NCBI GenBank assembly: GCA_030615565.1
Contig: JAUWZC010000036.1
Coordinates: 1 to 14,679, forward strand
DNA from: Desulfobacteraceae bacterium
Lineage (GTDB): Bacteria; Desulfobacterota; DSM-4660; Desulfatiglandales; B25-G16
Direction: 5' to 3'
DNA: 14,679 nucleotides
Made by a program: the position numbers and the translations under genes. The notes beneath the pieces were generated by a model. The model was given only the letters and a program-made list of their open reading frames with translations. It was not told the origin of the DNA and ran no database searches. Positions 7,648 to 14,507 of the stretch are shown one piece after another. The stretch's first letter is position 1, and each line of letters opens with the position of its first letter.

Positions 7648-8823
7648 ATGAAAATAGCTTACCTTGATTGCTTTTCCGGTGTAAGCGGGGATATGTTCGT
7701 TGGGTCATTGCTCGATGCTGGCTTGCCTGTTGAGGAACTTGAAAGGATTATCTCTGGGCTTAATTTAAATGGTTACAAGATATCAGCAAAAAAGGAGGGA
7801 AGAAATAATATATTTGGGACAAGATTCTCTGTTTCCGTGCATGAAGAAGATCAAAAAGCTCGATATTTAAAGGACATAAAAGAGATACTTAAAGGTAGTG
7901 ATATCCCTTTAACGGTTGTTGAACAATGCATCTCGATCTTTGAAAAGCTGGCAATGACTGAAGGTGAGATACACCATATTTCACCGGATGAGGTACATTT
8001 TCATGAGCTTGGTGCAGTTGACTCCATTATTGATATAGTAGCATCGGTTTTAGGGATTTATCTTTTGGGTATTGAGAAGCTCTTTGTCTCAAGGATTCCT
8101 TTAGGTAAAGGAATCATAACAAGTGCCCATGGAAAAATTCCGGTACCAACGCCTGCAACAATAGCACTTTTGAAGGGTGTTCCCATCTACGATAGCGGTC
8201 AGGATGTTGAAATGGTTACCCCTACAGGTGCTACCCTAATTACCTCACTATGCTCTTCCTTTGGTCCTATGCCTTCAATGATTGTAGATAGAGTAGGTTA
8301 CGGGGTAGGCAGTAGAACCTTAGTTGATAGACCTAACCTTTTACGTATTCTGATTGGAAATGATATAGATGAACAGAGATCAGAGACGGTGGTAGTATTG
8401 GAGTCAAACTTAGATGATATGAGCCCGGAATTGTTGGGTTATTTGATGGACAGACTTTTTGATGCAGGTGCCAAGGATGTTACCTTCTCCCATATCCAGA
8501 TGAAAAAAAATAGGCCTGGTATCCAGCTACAGGTAGTAGGCCTACCTGAAGATAAGGATAAACTTAATAATATTATCTTCAAGGAGTCAACCACATTGGG
8601 GATTCGGTTTAATTATAGCCAGCGAGCTGTTCTAAAACGGGGAAAGTCGACAGTCGAATCTCCATGGGGGAAAATGAGGGTCAAAAAGGTCATCAATCAG
8701 GATGGAAAAACAGTGCTTTTGCCTAAATATGAGGAATGCGGGAGAATAGCAAAAGCTAACAATCTTGCCTTACGGGATGTTTATGCATGGGCAGCATCCC
8801 TTTCAAAAGATCATTTAAAATAA
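7648..8823 (+). CDS. larC: Nickel-pincer cofactor biosynthesis protein LarC (nickel insertase)
   Basis: This 391-residue protein is a single-chain LarC (former DUF111). In Lactobacillus, LarC is a CTP-dependent cyclometallase that inserts nickel into the organic pincer made by LarB and LarE, giving the cofactor of lactate racemase and related epimerases. Diagnostic segments are MKIAYLDCFSGVSGDMFVG (1-19), VHFHELGAVDS (116-126), VTPTGATL, and the second-half start ESNLDDMSPELLGYLMDRLF (about 251-270). In Lactobacillus plantarum the gene is split by a programmed frameshift; here both halves are in one frame. LarA, LarB and LarE are not visible in the window, so the client enzyme is unknown. An AAGG site lies upstream of the ATG. 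Its last 13 bp overlap the convergent glgC gene. Confidence 0.92.
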   Translation: MKIAYLDCFSGVSGDMFVGSLLDAGLPVEELERIISGLNLNGYKISAKKEGRNNIFGTRFSVSVHEEDQKARYLKDIKEILKGSDIPLTVVEQCISIFEKLAMTEGEIHHISPDEVHFHELGAVDSIIDIVASVLGIYLLGIEKLFVSRIPLGKGIITSAHGKIPVPTPATIALLKGVPIYDSGQDVEMVTPTGATLITSLCSSFGPMPSMIVDRVGYGVGSRTLVDRPNLLRILIGNDIDEQRSETVVVLESNLDDMSPELLGYLMDRLFDAGAKDVTFSHIQMKKNRPGIQLQVVGLPEDKDKLNNIIFKESTTLGIRFNYSQRAVLKRGKSTVESPWGKMRVKKVINQDGKTVLLPKYEECGRIAKANNLALRDVYAWAASLSKDHLK

Positions 8824-10082
8824 CCCTTTGGCACAACGACAATTCCCCTGGGCGTTACTGTAAAACGTTTGCTATCTTTTTTTGGGTTATAACCGATTTC
8901 GGTATGGGATGGAATTACATTATGTTTGTCAATGATAGCCTTTTTGATCTTACAGTGGCGCTCCACTACTACATCATCCATGATTACTGATTCCTCAACG
9001 TTTGCCCAACTCTGGATAAACACATAACAGGAAATCACTGAATTCCTGACAATTCCACTTATTATAGAGCCTGAGGCAACAATAGAGTCCAGGGCTTTGC
9101 CTACTCGGAAGCCTTCAGGCCTTTCGTTGCTAAAGACAAATTTTGCAGGTGGGGCTGGTATATGATAGGTGTGGATAGGCCAATTTTTGCCATAGAGGTT
9201 AAAAGAGGGATCCAATCCAGTTAGATCCATGTTGGCGTTCCAATATTCATCCAGGGTGCCAACATCCCTCCAGTAAGAAGAATCACGGGTTTTGGGTTCT
9301 AATATAAGCCTTCGCTCACCGTTTTCCAGTGTATGGTAGGCATAATCTTCGATTATATTCTGCTGCTGAAAGGGATAGGCATACACCCTAGAGTTAGGAA
9401 TTAAATAGGGAATTATATCTTTACCAAAATCATCCTTATTGCTCGATTTGAGGGCATTCAAGAGCGTGTCTGTTTTAAATAAGTAAATACCCATGGATGC
9501 AAGCACTCGGTTGGGATTGCCAGGAATGGTCTTGGGATTTTCCTTGGGTTTTTCCTGGAAGCCGTGGATGCGGTAGTCCTCATCCACTTCGGCAACACCC
9601 ACCTGTTGTGCCATCTCCTTTCCCACTTCACTGAGAGCAATGCTCAGATCCGCATTTTTCTCTAAGTGATATCTGATGAAACGATTGTAGTCCATTTTGT
9701 AAATATGATCACCTGATAGGATCAAGACATGGTGTGGTTTTGTTAGTTCAATGAGATAGAGGTTTTGGCGGATGGAATCAGCAGTTCCCTGGTACCAGTC
9801 TCCACTAATCCTCTGCTGAGGCGACACAATTTTCAAGAAATGCCCGAGCTTCTGATTAAATATATTCCAACCAGCTTCCAGGTGATCGGTTAGTGACTGG
9901 GATTTATATTGAGGTAGAATAATAATCTTGTATAACTCGGAGTTTATGCAATTACTAAGGCTCAGGTCTATAAGCCTGTAGATACCGCCAAAAGGAACTG
10001 CTGGCTTAGCCCTGTCCAGTGTAAGAGGCATAAGTCTTTCACCTCTACCACCAGCCATGATAAAAGTAAGAGTGTTTTTCAT
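8811..10082 (-). CDS. glgC: Glucose-1-phosphate adenylyltransferase (ADP-glucose pyrophosphorylase)
   Basis: This 423-residue enzyme makes ADP-glucose from ATP and glucose 1-phosphate, the committed step of bacterial glycogen synthesis in the cytoplasm. The N-terminal nucleotidyltransferase domain has AGGRGERLMPLT (10-21) and RAKPAVPFGG (24-33). It also has the catalytic region LSGDHIYKMDY (122-132, Asp125) and the sugar-phosphate-binding FQEKP (175-179, Lys178). SSYWRDVGTLDEYWNANMDL follows. The C-terminal left-handed beta-helix domain is complete, so allosteric control as in E. coli (431 residues) is plausible. No glgA, glgB or glgP is adjacent; the gene stands alone. A TTGACA-N17-CATACT promoter lies upstream. 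It converges on larC with a 13-bp overlap. Confidence 0.96.
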   Translation of the reverse strand: MKNTLTFIMAGGRGERLMPLTLDRAKPAVPFGGIYRLIDLSLSNCINSELYKIIILPQYKSQSLTDHLEAGWNIFNQKLGHFLKIVSPQQRISGDWYQGTADSIRQNLYLIELTKPHHVLILSGDHIYKMDYNRFIRYHLEKNADLSIALSEVGKEMAQQVGVAEVDEDYRIHGFQEKPKENPKTIPGNPNRVLASMGIYLFKTDTLLNALKSSNKDDFGKDIIPYLIPNSRVYAYPFQQQNIIEDYAYHTLENGERRLILEPKTRDSSYWRDVGTLDEYWNANMDLTGLDPSFNLYGKNWPIHTYHIPAPPAKFVFSNERPEGFRVGKALDSIVASGSIISGIVRNSVISCYVFIQSWANVEESVIMDDVVVERHCKIKKAIIDKHNVIPSHTEIGYNPKKDSKRFTVTPRGIVVVPKGYFK

Positions 10083-10124
10083 GATTCCACTATATTGAGA
10101 ATATCGTTAATTGTTACCTACAAA

Positions 10125-10153
10125 AGTATGTGTAAAGGATGATTAGATGTCAA
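10125..10153 (-). promoter_or_regulatory. Likely sigma70-type promoter of glgC
   Basis: On the minus strand a perfect -35 box TTGACA (10153-10148) is followed after exactly 17 bases by CATACT (10130-10125), 4 of 6 matches to the -10 consensus. The predicted start near 10118 gives a leader of about 35 bases before the glgC ATG at 10082. This is the best promoter match I see in the window. Confidence 0.55.
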
Positions 10154-10195
10154 GGGAAAAGCCAAGGTGCCACACTGCTTCGAGCCAATTTTTAC

Positions 10196-10218
10196 TAAGG
10201 TGAAGCGCATTTACCTTA
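10196..10218. other. Hairpin upstream of the glgC promoter
   Basis: TAAGGTGAA (10196-10204) and TTTACCTTA (10210-10218) form a 9-bp stem with one G-T wobble and a 5-base loop. No T-run follows on either strand, so it is not a standard terminator. It lies about 45 bp upstream of the glgC -35 box and could be an operator-like dyad or part of an old repeat. The flanking bases 10083-10247 otherwise hold nothing I recognise beyond the glgC promoter. Confidence 0.35.
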
Positions 10219-10247
10219 TAAGTCAATAAAATGCAGATGGGGGATTG

Positions 10248-10569
10248 AGATATTTTTAGCCGTTCAGGGGTTTAAAGGTTCAATGGTTCAAGGTTCACCG
10301 AAAACCCGCCTACCATCCATCGAGCAAGTCTGAACAGTTGTTTTGTGATTTCTTAGCGTTCTTGCACCGAAGTTCAGATTGAGCTTTACCTGGTGTTTGA
10401 TCAATCGAAATTTCAAGATATGTACGATCATGCTCGACGCATTAGCGACACCGGGCGTGGTTTCATCCCGCCATACGCCCGACAGGCCGGCCTACAAGCA
10501 AGGTCAACGAAAGAAAGATAACCCTGAACTGTGAACCCTGAACCTGTAAACGCTTACAGATATTTTTAG
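10248..10569. mobile_element. MITE-like insertion bounded by a 12-bp direct repeat
   Basis: agatatttttag occurs at 10248-10259 and again at 10558-10569, as a target-site duplication would. Just inside, gtttaaaggttcaatggttc (from 10270) matches the reverse complement of the sequence ending at 10551 (gtttacaggttcagggttca), with a few mismatches and small indels. This gives imperfect terminal inverted repeats of about 28-30 bp built of ggttca words. The 298-bp interior is richer in G and C than its surroundings and carries a CGGGCGTG/TACGCCCG hairpin (10452-10459 with 10474-10481). It is too small for a complete transposase. The parts fit a non-autonomous element or a decayed insertion. ggttca-type words are common low-complexity spacer sequence, so the inverted ends alone are weaker evidence than the direct repeat. 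Confidence 0.5.
10357..10521 (+). pseudogene. Possible coding remnant inside the insertion-like element
   Basis: After an in-frame TAG at 10354-10356 the frame stays open for 54 codons to TAA 10519-10521. The product reads like a real protein fragment, with ELYLVFDQSKFQDMYDHA followed by RRISDTGRGFIPPYARQAG. The only in-frame ATG is at 10420, with no ribosome-binding site. Another frame just upstream (reading LFCDFLAFLHR) also looks protein-like, which would fit a frameshifted relic. I do not recognise the family. The GC-richer codons differ from neighbouring genes. It could be chance. Confidence 0.25.
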
Positions 10570-10603
10570 GAAATAAGACTCAAGGAATTAGTTGAGCTGA
10601 AAA

Positions 10604-10622
10604 GGGGGCCTTTGAAGCCCCC
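10604..10622 (-). terminator. Rho-independent terminator of the barrel/TPR gene pair
   Basis: GGGGGC (10604-10609) and GCCCCC (10617-10622) form a six-GC-pair stem with a 7-base loop. In the minus-strand transcript the stem is preceded and followed by TTTT. It starts about 10 bases after the stop codon of the barrel-protein gene at 10633. This is a classic intrinsic terminator; the flanking A and T runs could let it work in both directions. Confidence 0.85.
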
Positions 10623-10632
10623 AAAATCAGCA

Positions 10633-11400
10633 CTAAAAACTCAAGGTAAGTGCAACATAAGGACCAGACATATCATAGTCAAAGACTATATCATCCTCAT
10701 CTATATCTATGACAAATCTTTTATAACCACCATGAATATCTAAGAAGGGCAGGGGGGTCCATGATATATCAGCCATAAGCTCATATATTGTATTTCCTCC
10801 ATAACCGATAGCAGTCCCCCTTAATCTGGCCTCAAGGATATCAGCCAGTATTCCCATATGCAGATTAAGACCAATCATAGGAATGGGGAAGGTGAAGTCT
10901 TCTTTTTCATCAATACCTGTAGTTGTGGACTTCAGGCCTACCTCACCATCTAAATATTTGACCTGGAAAACAAGCCCTAAGGAAAATCCGGCCAGTACAT
11001 TTTCTAGATTTAAAAAATCGTATTGATAATGAAGATCCATCATTTTATATTCGATTGAGGAAGTTACCGTGTCGCTAACTGAATAAGTCTCTCCTCCGAA
11101 TATAATATCTCTGGTAAGCGTCTTTCTGCCTGAATACTCAATATTTGTATAGGTCAAAGATAGATGATGATTGCCACCCCCAAGGAAAACCTCAACGGAT
11201 GGGTAATTCTCATCCTCAATTCCAAGGTCCTTTTCAAAATCAATGGTTGTACCGATGATACTGGCTTCATCCACTTTTACTTTCCCATCCAGCGAGGGGA
11301 ACCAGTAGTAGCCCCGTGCCCCAATCTCAAAAGCCAATGATGATGCTGGTAAAAGAAGTGCAACCAACAACAAAGATAGAGCCAGATATGTTTTTTTCAT
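10633..11400 (-). CDS. Outer-membrane beta-barrel protein of unknown function
   Basis: A clear Sec signal peptide (MKK, a hydrophobic core of leucines, and ASSLA before a likely cleavage at 23/24) is followed by about 230 residues. These show alternating polar and hydrophobic residues, many aromatic residues, and turns rich in Gly and Asp, as in beta-strands of a barrel. The chain ends in TLSF; a C-terminal Phe is the usual signal for BAM-dependent insertion. IDFEKDLGIEDENYPSVEVF (about 53-72) resembles a motif I associate with unnamed outer-membrane proteins of deltaproteobacteria, but I cannot assign a function. A strong AAGGAGG site (11413-11407) sits 6 bases before the ATG. It lies 21 bp after the TPR gene, so the two are probably cotranscribed, and an intrinsic terminator follows it. 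Confidence 0.75.
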   Translation of the reverse strand: MKKTYLALSLLLVALLLPASSLAFEIGARGYYWFPSLDGKVKVDEASIIGTTIDFEKDLGIEDENYPSVEVFLGGGNHHLSLTYTNIEYSGRKTLTRDIIFGGETYSVSDTVTSSIEYKMMDLHYQYDFLNLENVLAGFSLGLVFQVKYLDGEVGLKSTTTGIDEKEDFTFPIPMIGLNLHMGILADILEARLRGTAIGYGGNTIYELMADISWTPLPFLDIHGGYKRFVIDIDEDDIVFDYDMSGPYVALTLSF

Positions 11401-11421
11401 TTGTTTCCTCCTTCTTTTAGA

Positions 11422-12108
11422 TTATTTTGTGAGATTTGCCTTTGCCAATGGAACCAAAGGTGATTCCTTGAACTGATTTATAAAGTCCTTAAAGATTTCC
11501 TTTGACATCTCTCGTTGGCCGCTGACGGCATAGATCCTGCCCAGAGAAAACATAGCCTCTTCTTTAAGGAAATTATTTTCATCATCGACTATCTTTTTAA
11601 GATTGCTTATGGCTGATTGATACTCGCTTTTGGCCTCGTATGCTGCAGCAAGACCAAAATGAGCCATAGAACGGTATATAGAACCAGATTTATCTTTTTT
11701 CAGATAGGTTTGATATAGGGATATGGCCTCGTCATATTTTCCCTGACCAAATTTTAGGTAGGCAAGCTGGGGTATGGCCAGTGTAGCCATCTTTGTCCAG
11801 CCATATTTTTTTATGAGTTTATCAAGTTCCTCGATCGATTTGTTAATAGTATCTTCTTTTAAGTCAGGGGAAAAATCTGACACCAAATTTTTATAGGCAA
11901 GATTATAGGCAGCCAGGGCCTTTTTATTTAAATGTTTGAAATAAAGACTTATGCCGATTACGATGGCAATAATAATAATTAAACTTACAATCAAGTATTG
12001 AACCTGTTTTATATGAGCAGAGACATACTGGAAGAATCTATTGGAAAGGCTAATAAATTCATCGTCCTTTTTAAGGAGCTCTTTTCTCCTTATCTTCTTT
12101 TTGGCCAT
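11422..12108 (-). CDS. Membrane-anchored TPR protein (YfgM/YbgF-like)
   Basis: This 228-residue protein starts with a highly basic cytoplasmic segment (MAKKKIRRKELLKK). One membrane helix follows at about 37-57 (a run of Ile, Val and Leu). The rest is an extra-cytoplasmic domain of tetratricopeptide-type helical repeats: LAYLKFGQGKYDEAISLYQTYL (115-136), AAAYEAKSEYQSAISNLKKI (154-173) and LGRIYAVSGQREMSKEIFKDFI (189-210). The layout resembles YfgM, which works with the SecYEG/PpiD envelope chaperone network in E. coli, but similarity is only general. TPRs mediate protein-protein contacts, here most likely in the periplasm. It is the first gene of a pair with the barrel protein and is divergent from the RNase Z-like gene. 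The start has only a poor ribosome-binding site. Confidence 0.8.
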   Translation of the reverse strand: MAKKKIRRKELLKKDDEFISLSNRFFQYVSAHIKQVQYLIVSLIIIIAIVIGISLYFKHLNKKALAAYNLAYKNLVSDFSPDLKEDTINKSIEELDKLIKKYGWTKMATLAIPQLAYLKFGQGKYDEAISLYQTYLKKDKSGSIYRSMAHFGLAAAYEAKSEYQSAISNLKKIVDDENNFLKEEAMFSLGRIYAVSGQREMSKEIFKDFINQFKESPLVPLAKANLTK

Positions 12109-12188
12109 AATCTAAAAACCCGTAGAGTTTTTGTTTTTTAATTGAAAGTAATTAACAGATGTGTAACGTTTCTTCAAGGAAAATACTT

Positions 12189-13202
12189 ATGAAACCATCT
12201 TTTCATCCAAGATTGATAAATGATTCTTTTTTAGATCCCGGACTTTTTATCCCATTCCTTTTTGAAAAAAGGGCTCTATTGTTTGACTTAGGAGATCTAT
12301 CAGAACTGTCTGCCAGGGATATTTTGAAGATTAGCCATATCTTTGTTACACACACCCACATGGATCATTTTATAGGGTTTGATACCCTCCTTCGCCTTCT
12401 GCTTGGACGAGATAAGGAAATTTATCTATTTGGTCCCTTTGACTTTATTCAAAAAGTGGAAGCCAAGCTCAGCTCATACACCTGGAATCTTATAGAGAAC
12501 TATGAAAATACTCTTTCTATCAATGTGACAGAGATAAAAAAGGGAAAGATACTTAGACAGAGATATAATAGCAGAGACCGGTTTAAGTCTGCTGGAGCTC
12601 CCCAGGAGCTCCCATTTACAGGGAATTTGGTTTCAGAGGAGCATTTTTCAATCAATGCTGTTCTTCTGGATCACAAGATAGACTGTATTGGGCTGACACT
12701 TATAGAGAATTTTTCTATCAATATAATTAAAGAGGGATTAAAGGAGCTTGGACTTCCAGTTGGTCCCTGGCTGAGGGAGTTCAAGAAGGCAATCTATGAA
12801 GAACGTAATCCAGCTCAAAAGTTCAGGGTAGTTTGGCAGGATAAGGATAAGATAAAAATGGAGAAAGATTTTACTCTTTATGAGTTGAAGGAAAAAATTG
12901 CCATGATATCACCAGGACAAAAAATTACATACATTACCGATATGATTGGAAGCCCTGAAAATATATCGAAAGCTGTTGATTTAGCAATGGATTCAACCCA
13001 TGTTTTTATTGAGGCAGCTTTTTTAGACAAAGAGAGGGATATGGCACAAAGAAAGTACCATTTGACAGCAAAAGAGGCTGGTCTTATAGCTCGAAAGGCA
13101 AGGGTCAAGGAGCTAACACCTTTTCATTTTTCACCCAGATATTTTGGCCGGGAAAAAGAACTTATTCAGGAGGCAATGGCAGCCTTTCGATCAGGCACAT
13201 GA
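12189..13202 (+). CDS. RNase Z-like metallo-beta-lactamase-fold hydrolase
   Basis: The protein (337 residues from this start) shows the metal ligands of the MBL fold in RNase Z order. HTHMDH is at 55-60, DH (His162) precedes the CIGL strand, Asp251 is in YITDMIG, His291 is in KYHLTA, and His313 is in LTPFHFSPRY. The HLTA...LTxFHxSPRY end is typical of tRNase Z, which cuts the 3' trailer from tRNA precursors. The first motif has Met where canonical RNase Z has Gly (HxHGDH), so this may be a divergent branch with another substrate. An in-frame ATG at 12159 would add 10 residues but lacks a ribosome-binding site. ATG 12189 has AAGGA 8 bases upstream, so I chose it. Its promoter must lie in the short divergent gap with the TPR gene. 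Confidence 0.82.
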   Translation: MKPSFHPRLINDSFLDPGLFIPFLFEKRALLFDLGDLSELSARDILKISHIFVTHTHMDHFIGFDTLLRLLLGRDKEIYLFGPFDFIQKVEAKLSSYTWNLIENYENTLSINVTEIKKGKILRQRYNSRDRFKSAGAPQELPFTGNLVSEEHFSINAVLLDHKIDCIGLTLIENFSINIIKEGLKELGLPVGPWLREFKKAIYEERNPAQKFRVVWQDKDKIKMEKDFTLYELKEKIAMISPGQKITYITDMIGSPENISKAVDLAMDSTHVFIEAAFLDKERDMAQRKYHLTAKEAGLIARKARVKELTPFHFSPRYFGREKELIQEAMAAFRSGT

Positions 13203-13237
13203 GGAAAGGTTAGGTTGTAAAATGTTACTAAAATTTA

Positions 13238-13825
13238 TTATTCAAATGTTAACTGATAGGCAAAGGAGGCTTTTATATTAAGAAATTGAACTGTGATATT
13301 TTCAGGAAATGGTGGAAAGGGGGTTGCTAGTCTTATAGCTTTAAGGGCATGTGTATCAAGGATTTTGTGTCCAGAGGATCGGTCTATGTTGGAATCAATG
13401 AGGTTACCATCTCTGCCCAGCCTGAACACTATTAGAAGATCGCCCTGAATAAAATTCTGTTGGGCAGATAATGGATAGATCCAATAATTAAGTATTTTTT
13501 CCTTTATCACTTTTGTATATGGATGATAGGTTGGATCCCTGGTGTCTAAGGAAATTGTTGCCTCTTTGATGTCCATAGGCATTTCACTGTGAATTTGACT
13601 AATAGCAGGATCCTTTTCTTTACTGCTTTTCTTAATCTCCTTCATGGGGGGGCGTATCAAATCTACCTTATAGGTCCTGAGCTCTGCTCTAAGTATGGTA
13701 AAAGGGAAGATACCCTGGAGGACTATAATTACGCCTATATGGATTATTATTGATAAAAAAAATGTGATAAGAATAATCCGTTTCCCCTTTAACAAGTAAT
13801 AGCTATTTCTGTTCATTTGGTCCAT
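13238..13825 (-). CDS. TonB-like energy transducer
   Basis: The chosen start gives 195 residues. A basic N-terminus leads into one membrane helix (17-36) that contains S25-x3-H29-x6-L36. This is the same spacing as the conserved SxxxHxxxxxxL of TonB, needed for coupling to ExbB/ExbD. A short charged periplasmic linker follows, without the usual long Pro-Glu/Pro-Lys region. The C-terminal TonB domain is recognisable by KILNYWIYPLSAQQN, GDLLIVFRLGRDGNL, HALKAIRLATPFPPFP and a final strand. TonB carries proton-motive energy to outer-membrane receptors. ExbB, ExbD and a receptor are not in the window. An in-frame upstream ATG at 13906 would overlap the HD gene by 104 bp. ATG 13825 follows an AGGAGG site (spacing 12) and is more likely; ATG 13816 is also possible. 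It overlaps the HD gene by 23 bp. Confidence 0.75.
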   Translation of the reverse strand: MDQMNRNSYYLLKGKRIILITFFLSIIIHIGVIIVLQGIFPFTILRAELRTYKVDLIRPPMKEIKKSSKEKDPAISQIHSEMPMDIKEATISLDTRDPTYHPYTKVIKEKILNYWIYPLSAQQNFIQGDLLIVFRLGRDGNLIDSNIDRSSGHKILDTHALKAIRLATPFPPFPENITVQFLNIKASFAYQLTFE

Positions 13826-14384
13826 TGACCCATAGCCCCTCCTTCTTTTCAAACCACCAATCGCTGCTATCTGTGGTGACAATTTCATCTGCCAGATTTT
13901 TAGCAAAACCAGTTATAAGGCGCTTAACTGAGTATCTTAGCCATTCGGAGGCAGATTTGTTCCCCAGATCCTGTTGTCTTTTTAGTTCCAGGATAAAATC
14001 AAGTTGGTCAGCATCCTGAGATAATCTTGCCTCAAGCGTTTCCCTGGAATTAAATTCATCGATTAAGGATATAATTTCTTGGCCAAAAGGGAGTTTTCGA
14101 GCTAGATCATTAACTGCCTTGTTTTCATTCACAGCAACGTATCTCTTGTTTACATAATTGTGATCGCCAGTTCTGGCCTCATGAAAATCGTGAAAAAGGC
14201 TCATGAGCACAACCTTATGCCTATCTGCTTTCGGCTCATTTTTTGCGAGCATGTAAGCTATAATAGCAACCCTAAAAGAATGTTCAGCTACTGATTCATT
14301 GCCTGTGCCCAAAAATTGGTAACCAGACCTTGGGATTTTCTTTAACATACCTATTTCAAAAAGAAAATTTACAATATTTTTCAT
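13803..14384 (-). CDS. HD-domain protein, HDDC2/YfbR-like 5'-nucleotidase
   Basis: This 193-residue protein is a compact HD-domain metal-dependent phosphohydrolase. The N-terminal LKKIPRSGYQFLG (14-26) is followed by ESVAEHSFRVA (30-40, His35). The HD pair is His65-Asp66 in LFHDFHEARTGD (Glu69, Asp74), and the later Asp is in DADQLD (124-129). The order and spacing fit the HDDC2/YfbR group, where members remove phosphate from 5'-deoxyribonucleoside monophosphates. The RSGY region matches the Arg that precedes the active site there. Substrate is inferred only. The ribosome-binding site is weak. It lies directly before and overlaps the TonB-like gene, so the two are cotranscribed, though no functional link is obvious. 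Confidence 0.85.
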   Translation of the reverse strand: MKNIVNFLFEIGMLKKIPRSGYQFLGTGNESVAEHSFRVAIIAYMLAKNEPKADRHKVVLMSLFHDFHEARTGDHNYVNKRYVAVNENKAVNDLARKLPFGQEIISLIDEFNSRETLEARLSQDADQLDFILELKRQQDLGNKSASEWLRYSVKRLITGFAKNLADEIVTTDSSDWWFEKKEGLWVNGPNEQK

Positions 14385-14408
14385 TAGAAGTACCTAAAGT
14401 TGATGTTT

Positions 14409-14430
14409 GCTGGATGCTGGTTTCTGGATG
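14409..14430. repeat. Short degenerate ctgg/ctggatg repeat
   Basis: Ctggatg, ctgg and ctggatg follow each other within 22 bases upstream of the HD gene. It is a small decayed tandem repeat of a kind often found between genes. Its role is unknown. Confidence 0.4.
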
Positions 14431-14507
14431 TTTTGATCTAGTAGAGCGTTTCAGTAAAACAATTTTAAAAAAATCGATAGCATTATTATTCACTATATAA
14501 ATTTGAT

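Noticed and set aside
10083..10247. A possible riboswitch or small RNA upstream of glgC
   Set aside because: Only one short hairpin is present and I see no conserved riboswitch core or tRNA-like fold.
12159..12188. An upstream ATG for the RNase Z-like gene
   Set aside because: No Shine-Dalgarno sequence precedes it, whereas AAGGA lies 8 bases before ATG 12189.
13826..13906. A longer TonB-like protein starting at the minus-strand ATG 13906
   Set aside because: It would overlap the HD gene by 104 bp; the added residues read as an out-of-frame copy of HD coding sequence, and a better ribosome-binding site precedes ATG 13825.
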